From Roridomyces roridus (taxonomy: Eukaryota > Basidiomycota > Agaricomycetes > Agaricales > Mycenaceae), in assembly GCA_029378245.1 (NCBI GenBank), contig JARKIF010000004.1, forward strand, positions 3,534,001-3,598,000: a stretch of 64,000 nucleotides of DNA. Reading direction: 5' to 3'. Below the pieces are notes generated by a model that was given only the letters and a program-made list of their open reading frames with translations, made no database searches and was not told where the DNA came from. Position numbers and translations under genes: made by a program. Positions within the stretch are counted from its first letter, which is position 1; every line of letters starts with the position of its first letter. Positions 41,828 to 53,254 of this stretch are shown here, piece by piece.

Positions 41828-43433
41828 ATGGGGCGACGCACGAAAGCCAAGACCACCGACAAGGAGCGGGCTGAGGAGTCTTCCACCACAAGAAGCTCGT
41901 GCCTGCTACCCAGGCGTACCACGCACGTACCAAAAAGCTCTATGCGACGTTTTTGGAAGATCAGAACAAGGATTTGAGTCCGGACATGGTTCCAGGAGCG
42001 CCGCTCCCCCCGCTGGGTGCGTCATCCATCTTCGCGCCTTGGTCTCTTCTAGACTTGCTGCAGCGATTGCCAACATCAGGAAACCTGGGGGTCGCTGCAT
42101 AGCGCTGGAGAGTGCTGCATAGCACCATAGTGCCCATAGCGACATCCCTGCTATGCAGTACTATGCAGCACTATGCAGTGCCTGCTTGCCGACGCTTCGC
42201 TCGAGCCGTTCCAAAATTAAGTGCACCGACAGGAAGGGAAGCAAATATAATTATATAACGGATCCGGACAGACAGGTAGAGCAAAAAATTCTCTGAATTC
42301 ACTAGCTATTACATCCACAAGAGCGTACTACACAACACACCACCGACTCAAACGACACATGAAATAAGTACATCATTCCGGGCGCGAGATCACGCGTCGC
42401 GGCGTGCACGCGCCACACGAAAGAAATCACTGCTGGCCCTATGAGCTTGACCGCGACTCGCGAACGAGGGATGGATGAGCGCTTACGTGCGGGGAACTGC
42501 AAAGCAGCAAGAATGAGGCTGCGTAGGAGCGTCGGATTGAAGTTGAACGAGGAACCGTGATGCAGACAAAGTTGGGAGGAGACAAGGAAGAGAGAGGGAG
42601 AGGTTAGCACGACGCGGACCCACTGTTTAAATAGATGCCGGCTTTGTTGTAACCGTGTCAAACAGGTTCCCTGGAAACGGACAAGTAAGTTAAGCGACAG
42701 AGATCCCAAAGCAATAGTAGCCATAGTACTGCATAGTGCTATGAGCACTATGGCACTATGGCCGAGCTATGGCTCGGCTAGTGTTTTCCTGATGAAGGAG
42801 TTCGTGCGCTGGCTCGGCTACGTACTGGAGGGAAAGATTGAGGACAAAGTGGTCATGTCGACCGTCAAGTCGTACATCTTTGGGTACTTTGCTGTCTGGA
42901 ACCAATACGCCGGCATCATCGTCCCCAAAGAGTATCGTCAGCAACTCATGGCGTTTTTTCCGATCGCCAGAGTTCGAGGCCACTTCGAATCTCTCGTCCA
43001 AGTGCCGCGAGAAACCCATCGCCGATTTGATCGACCTAGAAGCAATCATTCTCGGGATCCTTCAGGACACGACGACGTTCAAGACGCACCGGTCCTGCAT
43101 CGACATGATATACTCGATCCTCCTCAGTTGTCTGTCCAGCGAGCGTCCGGGCGCCCTCGTCGAGTCCGGATGCTATCGTGGCTCGAACAAAGCGCTCCTC
43201 TGCGGTGACCACGAGTTTTCGATAGTTCCCAATTCGGCCGATCCGTCTCGCCCTTTTGTTGTTGTTATCCTACACCCGGACCTCCTCAAAGGCTATCGTG
43301 AAGACGACTCCCAGTTTAAATCCTTCTTCATCCAAGCCGAGCCCTCTAGTCACCGCCACATCGACGCTTCGATGTACGGCCTGGTTGCCGCGTTCGATCC
43401 GGCGTTCGAGTCGCCGCTTGTCCAAGCTTTTTG
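41828..43433 (+). pseudogene. DUF3435 tyrosine recombinase-like gene, broken and interrupted
   Basis: The start MGRRTKAKTTDKERAEE is followed after a frame change near 41880 by KKLVPATQAYHARTKKLYATF. The gene is then split by a foldback element (about 42091-42780) and resumes as FLMKEFVRWLGYVLEGKIEDK. A +1 slip in a run of six T at 42954-42959 shifts the frame again. The last frame carries EKPIADLIDLEAI, the box with the catalytic-type arginine (SERPGALVES), LLKGYREDDSQFKSFFI and a stop at 43433. The order fits DUF3435, the fungal family of Crypton and Starship tyrosine recombinases. The C-terminal H-x-x-R and tyrosine part is missing. With two frame breaks, an insertion and truncation it is dead. 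Confidence 0.75.
42091..42780. mobile_element. Foldback element made of CTATGCA/CATAGTGC words
   Basis: The left arm (about 42093-42181) repeats GCATAGC, CATAGTGC and CTATGCAG; the right arm (about 42712-42776) carries the same words in the opposite sense (GCATAGTGCTATG, GCACTATGG, CCGAGCTATGGCTCGG). The roughly 530 bp core has no gene and includes AT-rich sequence (AATATAATTATATAA). It lies inside the DUF3435 pseudogene, so it arrived later. Ends are approximate because the arms are arrays of words and not one clean inverted repeat. Confidence 0.65.
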
Positions 43434-45446
43434 ATACTGTAAGCATTCATGGAATTTCCGCTGCACAATCTGCCTCAAATCATTGATGCTGGAGGCACGT
43501 CCCTTGATCCTATCCATGGCCGACCAAATCGCACCCGCAACACTCGTGCTGGGTTCAGCACAAGCCTTCCCGATTTTTTACGCCTCACGCCATTTCCTTG
43601 TAAATCACCCACCACTTCCCCCAAATCGCAGTTCTTGTCTTATTTTGCCCTCTGTCCCCATACCTGGCACCCAACGAGGGTGCTCACATTATTTCAGAAG
43701 GTCTGGTGTGACAACGTAAGTTAATACTATTCGAAATCCGATCAGACTTGTCTTTGGCCACGGAAGTCGAACGAGTGGGGATATTCGGTGGGTGGTACGT
43801 GAACGGCAGAAATACGGCGGGACGGATATGGATTAGGGTGTAGCACGAATGGCGAATGTCACGAATATTCGTGGCTGTGTATTCGCGAATAACGAATATT
43901 CGTGATCGTCAATGGCTGTGGCTGTGCTATTCGCGCGAATGCGAATATCAGGTTTTGGAAAAGTCGATATTCGCGAATATTCGTCGGCTAATCCTGACTT
44001 GATCAACGTGATATCAGAGCTCAATTTGGAAGATTGATCCGTCGGCATCACTCGGCATCACTCGGCCAAATCGGCTTGTTACTTGTACACACACATCAGT
44101 CAATAGCATATTTCATGCACAATGACACTTACCCAGTGATCCGTCTATTTTGGCATGCCCTTCTGTCAATCTGTCAAGATTTGATTCCCATTGTGAGCTA
44201 CCACCACTGGGCACTTGCTGGAAGGACATCTCAGACTACCCACACTGCTGCCTGAAGCTGATATAGCACTTTACCTGCAAATAGCTTGCAACCACCCACT
44301 TTAAATGAGTATTCAGAGGTGCTGAATCTGAATAATCGCCACTCACGAATATTCGCGAATATTGCTTACTAATACACGAATATTCGCCATCAATATTCGT
44401 GCGAATGCGAATATCAGTTTTCAAAGTTTGACGAATATTCATATTCGCGAATATATATTCGTGCTACACACTAATATGGATAGCCAAAAACGGTGGTGGC
44501 TATGAATACGGCGCAACAGCGGAACTGATGGCGGTGATGGCGGGATTTGATCGCTGTGATGGACAACGAGCGGGCAGCGGGATGAATGGTGGTATTGACC
44601 CTGGGCAGCGGATTTACGACTGAGCCAGGCGACCAATATGAAAGCTAGATAAAAAATAAGATTGTTTGGTACAGACCACAGCGCCAGTGAAAACTGGGGG
44701 GTACTACTACGACTAGCTACTTTTCCGCTCCCTTATATACCCTCCGGGCATCCACGGATCAATTTTCTGCCGAACCATTGCCGCAAACTCGGTCTTGGTA
44801 ATAGCTTGATAATCCGCTTGATAATGAGCTGCGGGCACGGGAATCCGGTCATCCACGGACATCAAGCCGATCAAGCCGTGCCTTCGGCATTTGCCGTGTG
44901 CCGAGTTGCCGAGTGGTGGAAGTGGAAAAGTGTTGCCGAAGTGGTGATGAAGGAATGATGCCGTTGCTGGCAAATGCTCGGCGTGTGATGTGAAGCGGTA
45001 GAAATACATTTTGATTGAATATATATTCCGGCTCGCATCAGAAACCACCGTGATTACACTGGTTTCACAGATGTGGCATCACACTGGATGCTCGAGGATG
45101 AAGCAATTGAGTCCATCATCTGAAGTGATTGCATTTTTTTCTAAGATCACAAAGTCAACAAAACCCAACACCTGCTCACTTCCCGCGTGCAGGCCTATTC
45201 TGATCCGTTTTTACAGGGCACAGCCTGCGAGCCCATGCGACGAAGAGAGGGCGGAAGGGTGCGACAAAAAAATCGAATACAGAGCTTCATTATCACCACG
45301 AGCTCGCTTCAAACGGGTTTCAACCGGCGCTGCCGCGTACAACCGCTCGAGATTCAATCATTACAGAACTTCTTTTGTGTTTCAGACAGACTCCAGAGTC
45401 AAGCCGGACTAGCCGACTGTTTTCAACCCACTGCGCCTCCGAGTCT
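43434..45446. other. Intergenic region
   Basis: No gene seen outside the element at 43838-44469. Just after the recombinase stop a GTAAGC donor-like site could once have led to a lost 3' exon. Confidence 0.5.
43838..44469. mobile_element. 632 bp MITE-like element made of CGAATATTCG words
   Basis: The ends are perfect 13 bp inverted repeats (GTGTAGCACGAAT at 43838-43850 and its complement at 44457-44469). Both arms repeat the palindrome CGAATATTCG and the related ATTCGCGAAT and GCGAATATC. The middle (about 44000-44335) is unique and has no gene. Flanks show no clear target-site duplication. The design is the same as the 36814-37184 element but the words differ. Confidence 0.8.
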
Positions 45447-46435
45447 TCATTTGACCCACCTCCGCGCCGGGTTGAAGTCATTTCCACCATCGCTCCCGCT
45501 CCTCCTGCCAACACACCGATGTTTCTCCAATGTCCCCTGCGAGGAGAAGAACCTATAACACACTGGGCACTCCCATTCGCACTCTCTCCCATGCTGCGCA
45601 ACTTCGTGTCTCAGTCGATCGTGCCTACGGGAAAATTTGAGGTCGCAACCCAGGGTGCACTGAAATTTCGATTTAGGATCGGTGTTGGCGGGGACTGGGG
45701 TCGCAGACCCCGGCGTAGGCCAGCTAGAGCTGGGAGGCGGAGATGAGTGGGTGGCGTCGAAGTGAGGGTAAGGTATCCATTCTGTTGCATTCCCGTCAGC
45801 GGCTGGTATGTGGAATTGAGACGGACAGACCAGAAGAGGCGCCTGCGGAGGATCCGCAGCTGGACGGACCGGGAGAGCCATTGTTACTTCGGTTGTCCGA
45901 AATCAAAGCTGATGTTTTCTTGATCAGTGTGTAGTATCCAGGCGAAAAACAAGCACCGACTCACAATCAAGAAACTCGAGCAATCGAATTTGATTGGACT
46001 CTTGAAACTCCAAATCGTTGTCGGAGGGAACAGTTGACTCGTCCAGGCCGATAGCCGGGAAATGTAGCGGCAGCTGTTCTGAATTTGGTGGCACTGAGTC
46101 TGGGGTTTGCTCGAGGGCTGGGACTACGTTGAATATTACTCGACGCGGTCCTCAAGTGGTGCATGAACACACTTACCCGAAAGGCTATTCATCAAACCCA
46201 CCGGATCATCGGCATACTTGCCGCCGCCGGTGGCGAAGAACGTCAACGTTACACCATCCTGTCCTGGGCTGGAGATAACGTGCAGCGTCATTGCATCCAA
46301 TACTGACACATTATCGCTGTATCTCGGCTCCGAGTCGATGGGTGTCATCTCAAACGAGAACGACCCATCCGGCAGGCTGATTTTGCACGAAATTTGTATG
46401 TTGCGTAGGCTCGACAGCGGTAGCGCAAAGGACAT
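45447..46435 (-). CDS. C2H2 zinc-finger protein, putative transcription factor
   Basis: Exons 46435-46177, 46123-45965, 45908-45831 and 45781-45447 give 276 residues. The N-terminal exon (1-86) has no known domain. A Ser/Pro-rich middle follows. Near the C-terminus is finger 1 (C207-x3-C211 ... H224-x4-H229, with FSRRHDRLRH) and a finger-like second unit (C237-x2-C240 ... H253, C255). The basic tail (RRSGSDGG ... RRWVK) fits nuclear location and DNA binding. All three introns (49-56 bp) keep phase and have branch-like CTGAC or CTGATC sequences. Zinc fingers are clear; the joining of the first two exons to them rests on splice signals only. Confidence 0.78.
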
Positions 46436-47904
46436 GCTTGGAGTGTAGCACCGCAGCACATTCGAAGTTGGTATTTATTCAACCAGTCTCCACTCGGAGG
46501 ATAGTCGGCCGCTGGAATTAGACGCACCGCTAATGACACCCCGGGTTGATCGACAGAAACCGATACAGCCGGTACGGTCGGCGGGAGTCATTTGGCAGTT
46601 GCCAATCCACCGCCATGCGGTTGCCGCTCTGCGTCCGTGATACACCCTCTCAGCGCTCAGCGGCCGGCTCCTTCATGTATTTCCTGGCTTGTATTGAGAG
46701 AAGATGTGGGGGAAACTAATATTTGATGGCTAACTACGACAAAAGCTCGGGATTCCATATCCACAAAATGTACTAGACGGCGCCCTGTCGGTGGAACAAT
46801 AGAAACAATAAGAACGCTGTACTTAGGGCAACGCTCGGGCAAGCCTCGGGCACCGACACTGCATGGTTGCAAAGGTGGATTGGCTCGACGTTTGCCGATC
46901 CTTCAACAGCTTGGTTCTCTATGTGAGAAGTGCAACTACACAGAGTATCCTTGAGACGTTCCTCAGGAACCTTGCGGATGTTTCGTCGGGACGATTCGCA
47001 CTCCGTTGATGCGTACATCAATGGCTGATGGCGTCATTCCAGGTACAGAGTATAGACGATGCCCATGCGGTCTCCATCGAAATCTGTGCATGGCAGCTAG
47101 TACTTGGAAGAGCTGGAAAATAACAAGCAGCCAAACCGGTCCCGGGAACTCCCCATGCCGGCTCCGTGTTGATTTCGGGGAGCGAGAAGATCGCGCGTTG
47201 TGGCACATGTACAGTGCCGGGTGGGATCTTCGCCCGTCGGCCAGGAGTGGTTCCTCTTGCAAGTAGCCCCCCATTGGACATTATATTTGGCACTTGAACA
47301 AGTGGATGAAAGTAACGATACTCTCACAGGTATCGGTGATTGCGCGATTTGGGCCGATTAATTTCAGACAAGGTATTTGAAGTAATGTCGTAATGCGGCC
47401 GTTGAGAAGTACGAACCTATGACGCCGGACCATGAAATTGCAGCCTAAACCACTTTATCACGGTAATGAAATGAGCCGTGAGACTCAGCGGACTGTGGAG
47501 ACAAAGATCTCCAACTCTGGGTTGAGGGTCGTCTCTTCAGAGGAACAATAAGAACATCTCGATTATGTGTCCCAGGGGAACTTAAAATCTGCTACACCAG
47601 TAAGAGTGGATTACATTTTGGTAACTGCCCGCAGCCTCGGCACTCAGGCCCTCATATGTGATTCCGAGCAAGTTTTCCTACCACCGCAAATTTGCTGGCC
47701 AGGAGGGAGATATAGGCACCTCCTTCGTCTCCTCTCGCGCTGGACTTCACCTCTGCTGCATAGTGTAGTATCGGGAGGCCAGTGTCAGTTGCAACACAGT
47801 TGGATCCGCACAAACACATAAGTCTCAATAAGTTGCAGCACTTCCGTTCGATTCGGGTGTTGGTTCATTAGGGGTTTCCGTCTTGACGGCTTTCTTTTTT
47901 TACA

Positions 47905-48110
47905 GAATTCCTGAATCCTCGAGTCTTCATCAGAATATCAGGGCGCACTCCGTCTATTGATTGCCCAGATCCCAAATCCAGGCTCGAATCATTACGTGCC
48001 TCGCTCCCGTTCGACTCGGGGCCCTGCTGCTTGTTCACTTCCTGGAAAAACCTTCCTTTTTTTCTCTCAACTTTCGTCTCGAAAGAAACCTCGCGATACA
48101 ATGCCGACTA
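47905..48110 (+). repeat. SINE-like unit 1 with T-arm hairpin
   Basis: The unit resembles 48345-48545 in the same order: TGAATCCTCGA, GCACTC, CGTGCCTCG, then a T-arm-like hairpin at 48005-48021 (TCCCG, loop TTCGACT, CGGGG), GGGGCCCTG, and a T-rich CTTTTTTTC tail about 35 bp further. Identity is moderate and patchy. A tRNA-derived SINE is a reasonable reading; no full A box was recognised. Confidence 0.5.
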
Positions 48111-48344
48111 AGAGCCAGATATTGAGCTCAGCGACAATCGGTCGACTCGATATTTCGACCATGCCGTTGAATCCGCCTTCTCGGCACGCTCTGCCACTGG
48201 TACGGGAGTCAACTCTACCCGTCTGTTGGGTAGTATTGAGGACACCGCCTTGAATCCCAACACCGCGCGCATTCCAGAAAAGTCTCGACTAATGAGTATC
48301 GCTAGTGCGTTCGTTTTCGATCAGACTTTTTGCATACATATTCT

Positions 48345-48545
48345 TGAATCCTCGATGAATACATGTTCGCTCAATGACAGAGCACTCACTCTGTCTACCC
48401 ACTGCTTACAGTCACAAATCTTCAAATCATCGCGTGCCTCGTTCCCGTTCGAGTCGGGGCCCTGCACATTCGTCTTGATGAAATCGTCCTTTTTCCTTCC
48501 AGTCCAAACTTTAGTCTCGATCGAATGAAGCTGCACGCCGAGACT
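48345..48545 (+). repeat. SINE-like unit 2 with T-arm hairpin
   Basis: Second copy of the unit at 47905-48110, with its hairpin at 48443-48459 (loop TTCGAGT). Related single hairpins lie at 926-942, 17632-17648, 18178-18194, 47842-47858, 51811-51827 (minus strand) and 56237-56253. Confidence 0.5.
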
Positions 48546-48732
48546 ACGGATGAGTACACTATATTAACACGAGGAATACATATACATCTGTAACAAACGA
48601 GCGACGAGTACATATTCTACATCTGAAATAGATAGTCCAATCAAGTCCAAAATCCAGTCCGAGTCCGTCCGTAATCTAACATTGATGAGTCCTTGCCCAA
48701 CTCGGTGAGCTTTTAATTCCTCTCCCTCACGC

Positions 48733-49935
48733 TCAAGCCTCCCCATTAAGCAACCTCCTCCCCTCCTCAACCTTGGCCGGGTCTCCCCTCAACCGCCCCG
48801 TGATAAGCTTTGCCTCGCCGCGAATCGTCTTTAGGAGGGATTTTCGGCGGGAGGGCGATGCCGGCGTAGTATTGGAAGCAGGAGAAGGAGAAGCAGAGTC
48901 GAGAGACCCGCCTCGCTCCTGTACGACGCCGACATCCCCGATAGGCACAACCCGACCCACGTCGACGCTCCCACCACGCGCGTGGAAGGAGGACGGCGGA
49001 GGGGCTGCCTTGCCCCGACGCAAGGATGCAAAGCGTTTCATGCTGGACACGGAGAGTTTGGAATTGGTTGATTTAGAGTAGATCGGGGATGAGGGAGGTG
49101 AGGTAGGTGAGGTAGGCGGGGTGGAGATTGAGAGGAGCGGGGAGGAGGGAGCTGTTGAGGGAGAGGTTGTACCGCCGCTAGACGTGGAGTCGGGGGAGGC
49201 GAGAGGTGGAGACGGTGCAGTTACGGAGGGAGCGATTGCCTTTGTGGGGACATGCACGTGCGTGAGCGGCGGGAGGTCAGGGTGTGCGACGCCAGGGTGG
49301 GAAGGTTTTAATCCCGAAGTGGCACGCGGGCGTGGGACGTGCTCGCGTTGGTCAGCTTCATCGTGCTTGACAACCAGCTCGGCTTCGTGGGCAGCGTCGT
49401 TTACCGGCGCAGGCACAGGAACAGCCACAGACTCGAGGTCCGACTGCGGCTCAGTCTTCTCCACCTGCGGCGAAAACGTGTACACAGACCCAGGCGACGC
49501 AGGCTCGAGTCTCGAGGACCCAGACCCAGCATATGCACGGGTGCTGAATCCCATATCAGACGCAACGGTGCCGTCGGTGTTGAGAATCGGGGGGACCTCG
49601 CGTGGGTAGGGCGTGTGGACACCGGGGCTCGGAATCGTGGAGGGTGTGGGGACGGGGTCTGTGGGTACGTCGGCTACATGGCGCTTCGTCAGCGTTTGAA
49701 ACAATAAGAGAGAGGGAGACGCACGGAAGTAGGAAGCCACGCCAGTTGGGAGGTAGTTCTTCGCCGCTGTCAAGAAGCTGCTCGGTGCTCCACCGGTTTT
49801 CTTCCTCTCTGCGTTGTTGTCCCAGAGATTGTTGGAAAAGACGGTACTGTTACGAGGGTAGCCGCCAGGCACTTCGAGGCCAGGCGTCGAGGGCACGGAA
49901 GTCAGCGGCGGGGCTTGCGGGCGGGGGGTGGCCAT
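48733..49935 (-). CDS. Ser/Pro-rich conserved fungal protein of unknown function
   Basis: Exons 49935-49725 and 49673-48733 give 383 residues. The 51 bp intron keeps the frame open if retained (17 extra residues), so retention is possible; GTGCGT, CTGAC and TAG support splicing. The N-terminus (PLTSVPSTPGLEVPGGYP, then FLTAAKNYLPTGVASYF) and the basic C-terminus (KSLLKTIRGEAKLITGRL, then KVEEGRRLLNGE) look conserved and amphipathic; the middle 200 residues are disordered, rich in Ser, Pro and Thr with possible phosphorylation sites. No catalytic domain, signal peptide or membrane span. It may be a membrane- or organelle-associated scaffold, but this is a guess. Confidence 0.8.
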   Translation of the reverse strand: MATPRPQAPPLTSVPSTPGLEVPGGYPRNSTVFSNNLWDNNAERKKTGGAPSSFLTAAKNYLPTGVASYFRASPSLLLFQTLTKRHVADVPTDPVPTPSTIPSPGVHTPYPREVPPILNTDGTVASDMGFSTRAYAGSGSSRLEPASPGSVYTFSPQVEKTEPQSDLESVAVPVPAPVNDAAHEAELVVKHDEADQREHVPRPRATSGLKPSHPGVAHPDLPPLTHVHVPTKAIAPSVTAPSPPLASPDSTSSGGTTSPSTAPSSPLLSISTPPTSPTSPPSSPIYSKSTNSKLSVSSMKRFASLRRGKAAPPPSSFHARGGSVDVGRVVPIGDVGVVQERGGSLDSASPSPASNTTPASPSRRKSLLKTIRGEAKLITGRLRGDPAKVEEGRRLLNGEA

Positions 49936-52161
49936 GGTTGGGTGTGGTGGGAGAAGGGAAGATTGATGATGGGAGAGACGGCGACTCTGCGGTTTAAGTG
50001 GAGCCTCGTCGTCTGGTGGTCACCGTGGCGCAAGGTGGAGATGAACATGACGTCGTGTCACGTGGTGGCAATCACATCAACGGCATCTATCTCCGTTTCT
50101 GGCAATACAATTCGGCACATGCTTGCGGAGTCGCAGGATTGTGTACCTGGGAAGTTCGTGCCTGAGCAGTATTGCACCCTGTATTATTACGCCGGAAGAA
50201 CGACTTAGATCCTCTTCAAGCCCTCTTCATTCGTTGCAAGTCGTTCTCTTACTCTGTCATCTCCCCACTCGTGCCAGTCAGGATTGGATGAATTCGATAG
50301 CAAGCCCAAACCATTGACGCCAAGAGAGACGATTCAAGCATTCTAATATGCCCGCAGCGGGGATTGAGAAGTATCCCGCGATGCGCAATGACGGACAATG
50401 ACGGCTCCAAATGAAATTGATCTCGTCCGTCCAACGACCACTCGTTCGAATCGAGAGCGTGGATGTCACAATTGGAGCAGTAAGGCTTTTTTTGTTGGAG
50501 GGCGATGACTGTTCGTCACAGGGCAACCAGGATTTTTGCCATCTGATGGCCAGTGATAATCATTCCCAATGCCGATGTTGCGGCCTTACTACTGCGTACT
50601 TCAACAAACACCTTTTTGCACTGAGAGATGATAGTTTTACGACGTGGTACATATTCCACCGCCAGCGACAACTTTTGTCTCCCATTCGCGAACCGCTCAA
50701 GTGAATTGACCAATGGATCATTTAATGATGGTGGTGATGTAGCCGTGATACGCACCGTTGGCATGCTCGGCACTGTGCGCTTTGCCGAGAGAGCCTTTTT
50801 TATTGGTGATGTCAGAAGACGCCAGACTCAATTAATACACCCGGGGCAAGATATAACCCCCAAGCAGCCGAGATTTCCCCAGAACCTTGGTGGGCAGACT
50901 TCCGCAGGACACCTGTTCGATTCGGGGTACATACATGCGATTGATCGACGGCCATGGCAATAATTTTTTCTCCGTTGCCCAACTTTGAAATTTGCGCCGT
51001 CGGATTTGTTGAACGGTAAACGGGGGATGTGGATTGCCGATGGAGCCGCAGATCCATCTGAGATCAGTGATGCGCCATTCGGCTGGCACACTCGATCGAA
51101 GCCGATAGCGACAGCATCTTTGTGACGATATACACTGAATCATGCCAAATTAAATTTGCCAATGCCAGCCCAAGTCAGCTCAACGTCTTCAAGTAGCGCT
51201 ACCTGTTCGACTCCGGTTGCTGCCGTACATCAGAGGCATTTGAATTTTCCTTTTTCTTTATGACTTCAGAATCATCACTTACACCCGGAGAATGTGTCTT
51301 TCCGAACGTCCGTTGAAATGAGCTCCGGTATAACTGGGTATGGCTGAAAATAACAGAAATAATAGACATCCATGTCTGCCTCTCTCCTGCATCCAAAGTA
51401 AACACACCACACCGTTACACCCACCACCGGTGGGGAAACAGGAGGAAACGGAGCCACTTTATGTTCAGAAAGGGTGGAAGTCATCGACAAGAGGATTCCT
51501 GTCAAGGCGGGAGATAGAACGGACACCAGTTAACCACGGAAGATTCCTACCGGTACTGCAGCCTCATAAATCTCAATCCTCGTGCGCATGCTGTATCACG
51601 TCCCATTAGTGTTTTGATTTTGACTTGGAAAACAGCGCGACCATCGGCCATGGAAAACTGCAACAGTTCAATGCCCCATGTCAGCAGTGAGAACGTAGGC
51701 AGCCGTGAACCTGCGAGGCGGGCCTAACCAAATTGGATTCAAGGCGAATCTTGACACTCAGCTTGCCTGATCCTGCAAAAGGATCGTGGAAAAGGAGTGT
51801 ATTAGACAAATCCCGAATCGAACGGGAATGATTCTGCTTGACAGTAACTCAGCAGCAGCTTGACTCGAGTAAAGTGTGTACCTCAACAGTAGTTGCGCCA
51901 AGACGGTCCATGGAGCCATACTTTGACCGCGAATGAGTCCTTCAATCCGAGTCAATCGTAAATTATGGCAGACCGAGGCGAAACCAATCTTGCCGAGTGG
52001 CAATCAGTCGAAGTAAAATGATTTTTGTAGAGATTCATCAGGCCGGCGATCCGGATGACGCAGGGGAGGCATAACAGAAGCATTGGAATGTATGTCCATT
52101 TTGTAGTATCGGTGCGTGCTAACTAACTAACTGTCCGTTTCCATCACTAACGAGAAACCCT
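49936..52161. other. Intergenic region
   Basis: No gene supported. T-arm-like words cluster here: near 50441-50455, 50909-50924, 51201-51216 and a perfect 5 bp-stem hairpin at 51811-51827 on the minus strand. Confidence 0.5.
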
Positions 52162-53158
52162 TCAAGCGGAGCTGGATGCCGTGGGTTCCGCGATTGAAAA
52201 GCTCGAGCTGGCGCTGGGCTCCGAGGCCGGGAAACTCGAGGCCGTGACGACGGCCTGGGTCGGGAGGAATGCGAGGCAGGTGGTGAAGACGGCGATCCCG
52301 GAGGCAGAGGTGACGACGACGGGGCTCGAGCTTGCTGTCACTTGGATCTGCGTGGACGGGTCGTTGTCAGAGAGATGGGTAAGACAGGAAGGGGAGGGAC
52401 GCACGCTGCTGGTGATGGTCGTAGGGTGCACGGTACCGGATGCGGTGATCTGCGTGTGGATGTGAGACAGTATCCCTGCCAGGATAGAAATACGTACAGT
52501 GGTGAAGACCGTGGTGGGACGTGCGGTGCTCGAGCCCTCGATTTCCTTTGTCGCTGTCTAAGAACCAAGGAAGGGGGGAGGATGGGGACTCACGCTAGTA
52601 ACCGTAGTGGGATGCGCGATACCGACGGACTGGAAAACTTGTAAGTGGATAGCTCAAGTAAGAAGAAGAAAGAGGCACTCACAGTAGTCGAAGTAACCGC
52701 CCGCTTGGCGACAGCGCTCGAGCCCTCAACCGTACTGACGACGGGTGTGCCAGTAGCGGAAGCCGAAGTGACGACGACAGGCGTAGAAGTGGCCGTGGCA
52801 GGTGCCTCGAAAGTGAGCGTAAGGCAGGTGGTGAAGATGCCCGTCACGACGAAGCCGCCCGTGGGGGTAGCGCTGACGGTCGTGGCTGGGAAACTAGTGG
52901 TTGCGACGGCACTCCCGGACGCGCTGGGTGCTGCGGCGGCGCTGAAAGACGCGCTAGGTTCGCTGGCTGCGCTGAAAGATGAGCTAGGTTCCCCGACTTC
53001 GCTGAGAGAGGCAGTAGGGAAAGCCTCGGAGCTCGTCTGTATCCGAAGGCCGTTAGATGGGTTATGTGACGCTGGGGACTAGAACCTACCACGACGATGA
53101 CTGGGTTGGCAGAAACGAGGGCAGCGAAGGCGAGAGCGAGAGCGACGAAGGACTTCAT
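52162..53158 (-). CDS. Secreted Ser/Thr/Ala/Val-rich cell-surface protein
   Basis: Six exons (53158-53090, 53036-52683, 52629-52594, 52557-52498, 52449-52405, 52347-52162) give 249 residues; every intron is phase 0. Residues 1-18 are a signal peptide (MKSFVALALAFAALVSA). The rest is low-complexity Ser, Thr, Ala and Val, likely O-glycosylated. Two related blocks each hold PVVVTSAS and FTTCL (GIFTTCLTLTF and AVFTTCLAFLP), and small units of the form HPTT(V/I)TS repeat in exons 3 to 5, so the gene grew by internal duplication. There is no GPI signal at the end. The intron between exons 3 and 4 is only 36 bp, shorter than any other here. Function is unknown; cell wall or extracellular matrix is likely. 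Confidence 0.7.
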
Positions 53159-53248
53159 GGTGGTCGTTGGATCGAAGAACGGCGGCGTGAAGGCGATTGA
53201 AAAACGTGCAAGGGCGAGCCGAGAGTCCCATCCTTCTCCGATTTTCTC

Positions 53249-53254
53249 TTATAA
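53249..53254 (-). promoter_or_regulatory. TATA-like site of the secreted Ser/Thr-rich gene
   Basis: Minus-strand TTATAA within CCTTATAAGAG, about 91-96 bp upstream of the ATG. Confidence 0.4.

Larger units (their letters stand above)
46436..48732. other. Intergenic region with SINE-like repeats
   Basis: No gene supported. It contains a T-arm-like hairpin at 47842-47858 and the direct repeat pair 47905-48110 / 48345-48545. Confidence 0.5.

Noticed and set aside
43838..44469. CRISPR-like array of CGAATATTCG words
   Set aside because: Spacing is irregular, words are in both orientations, the host is a eukaryote and no cas gene exists; an inverted-repeat element fits better.
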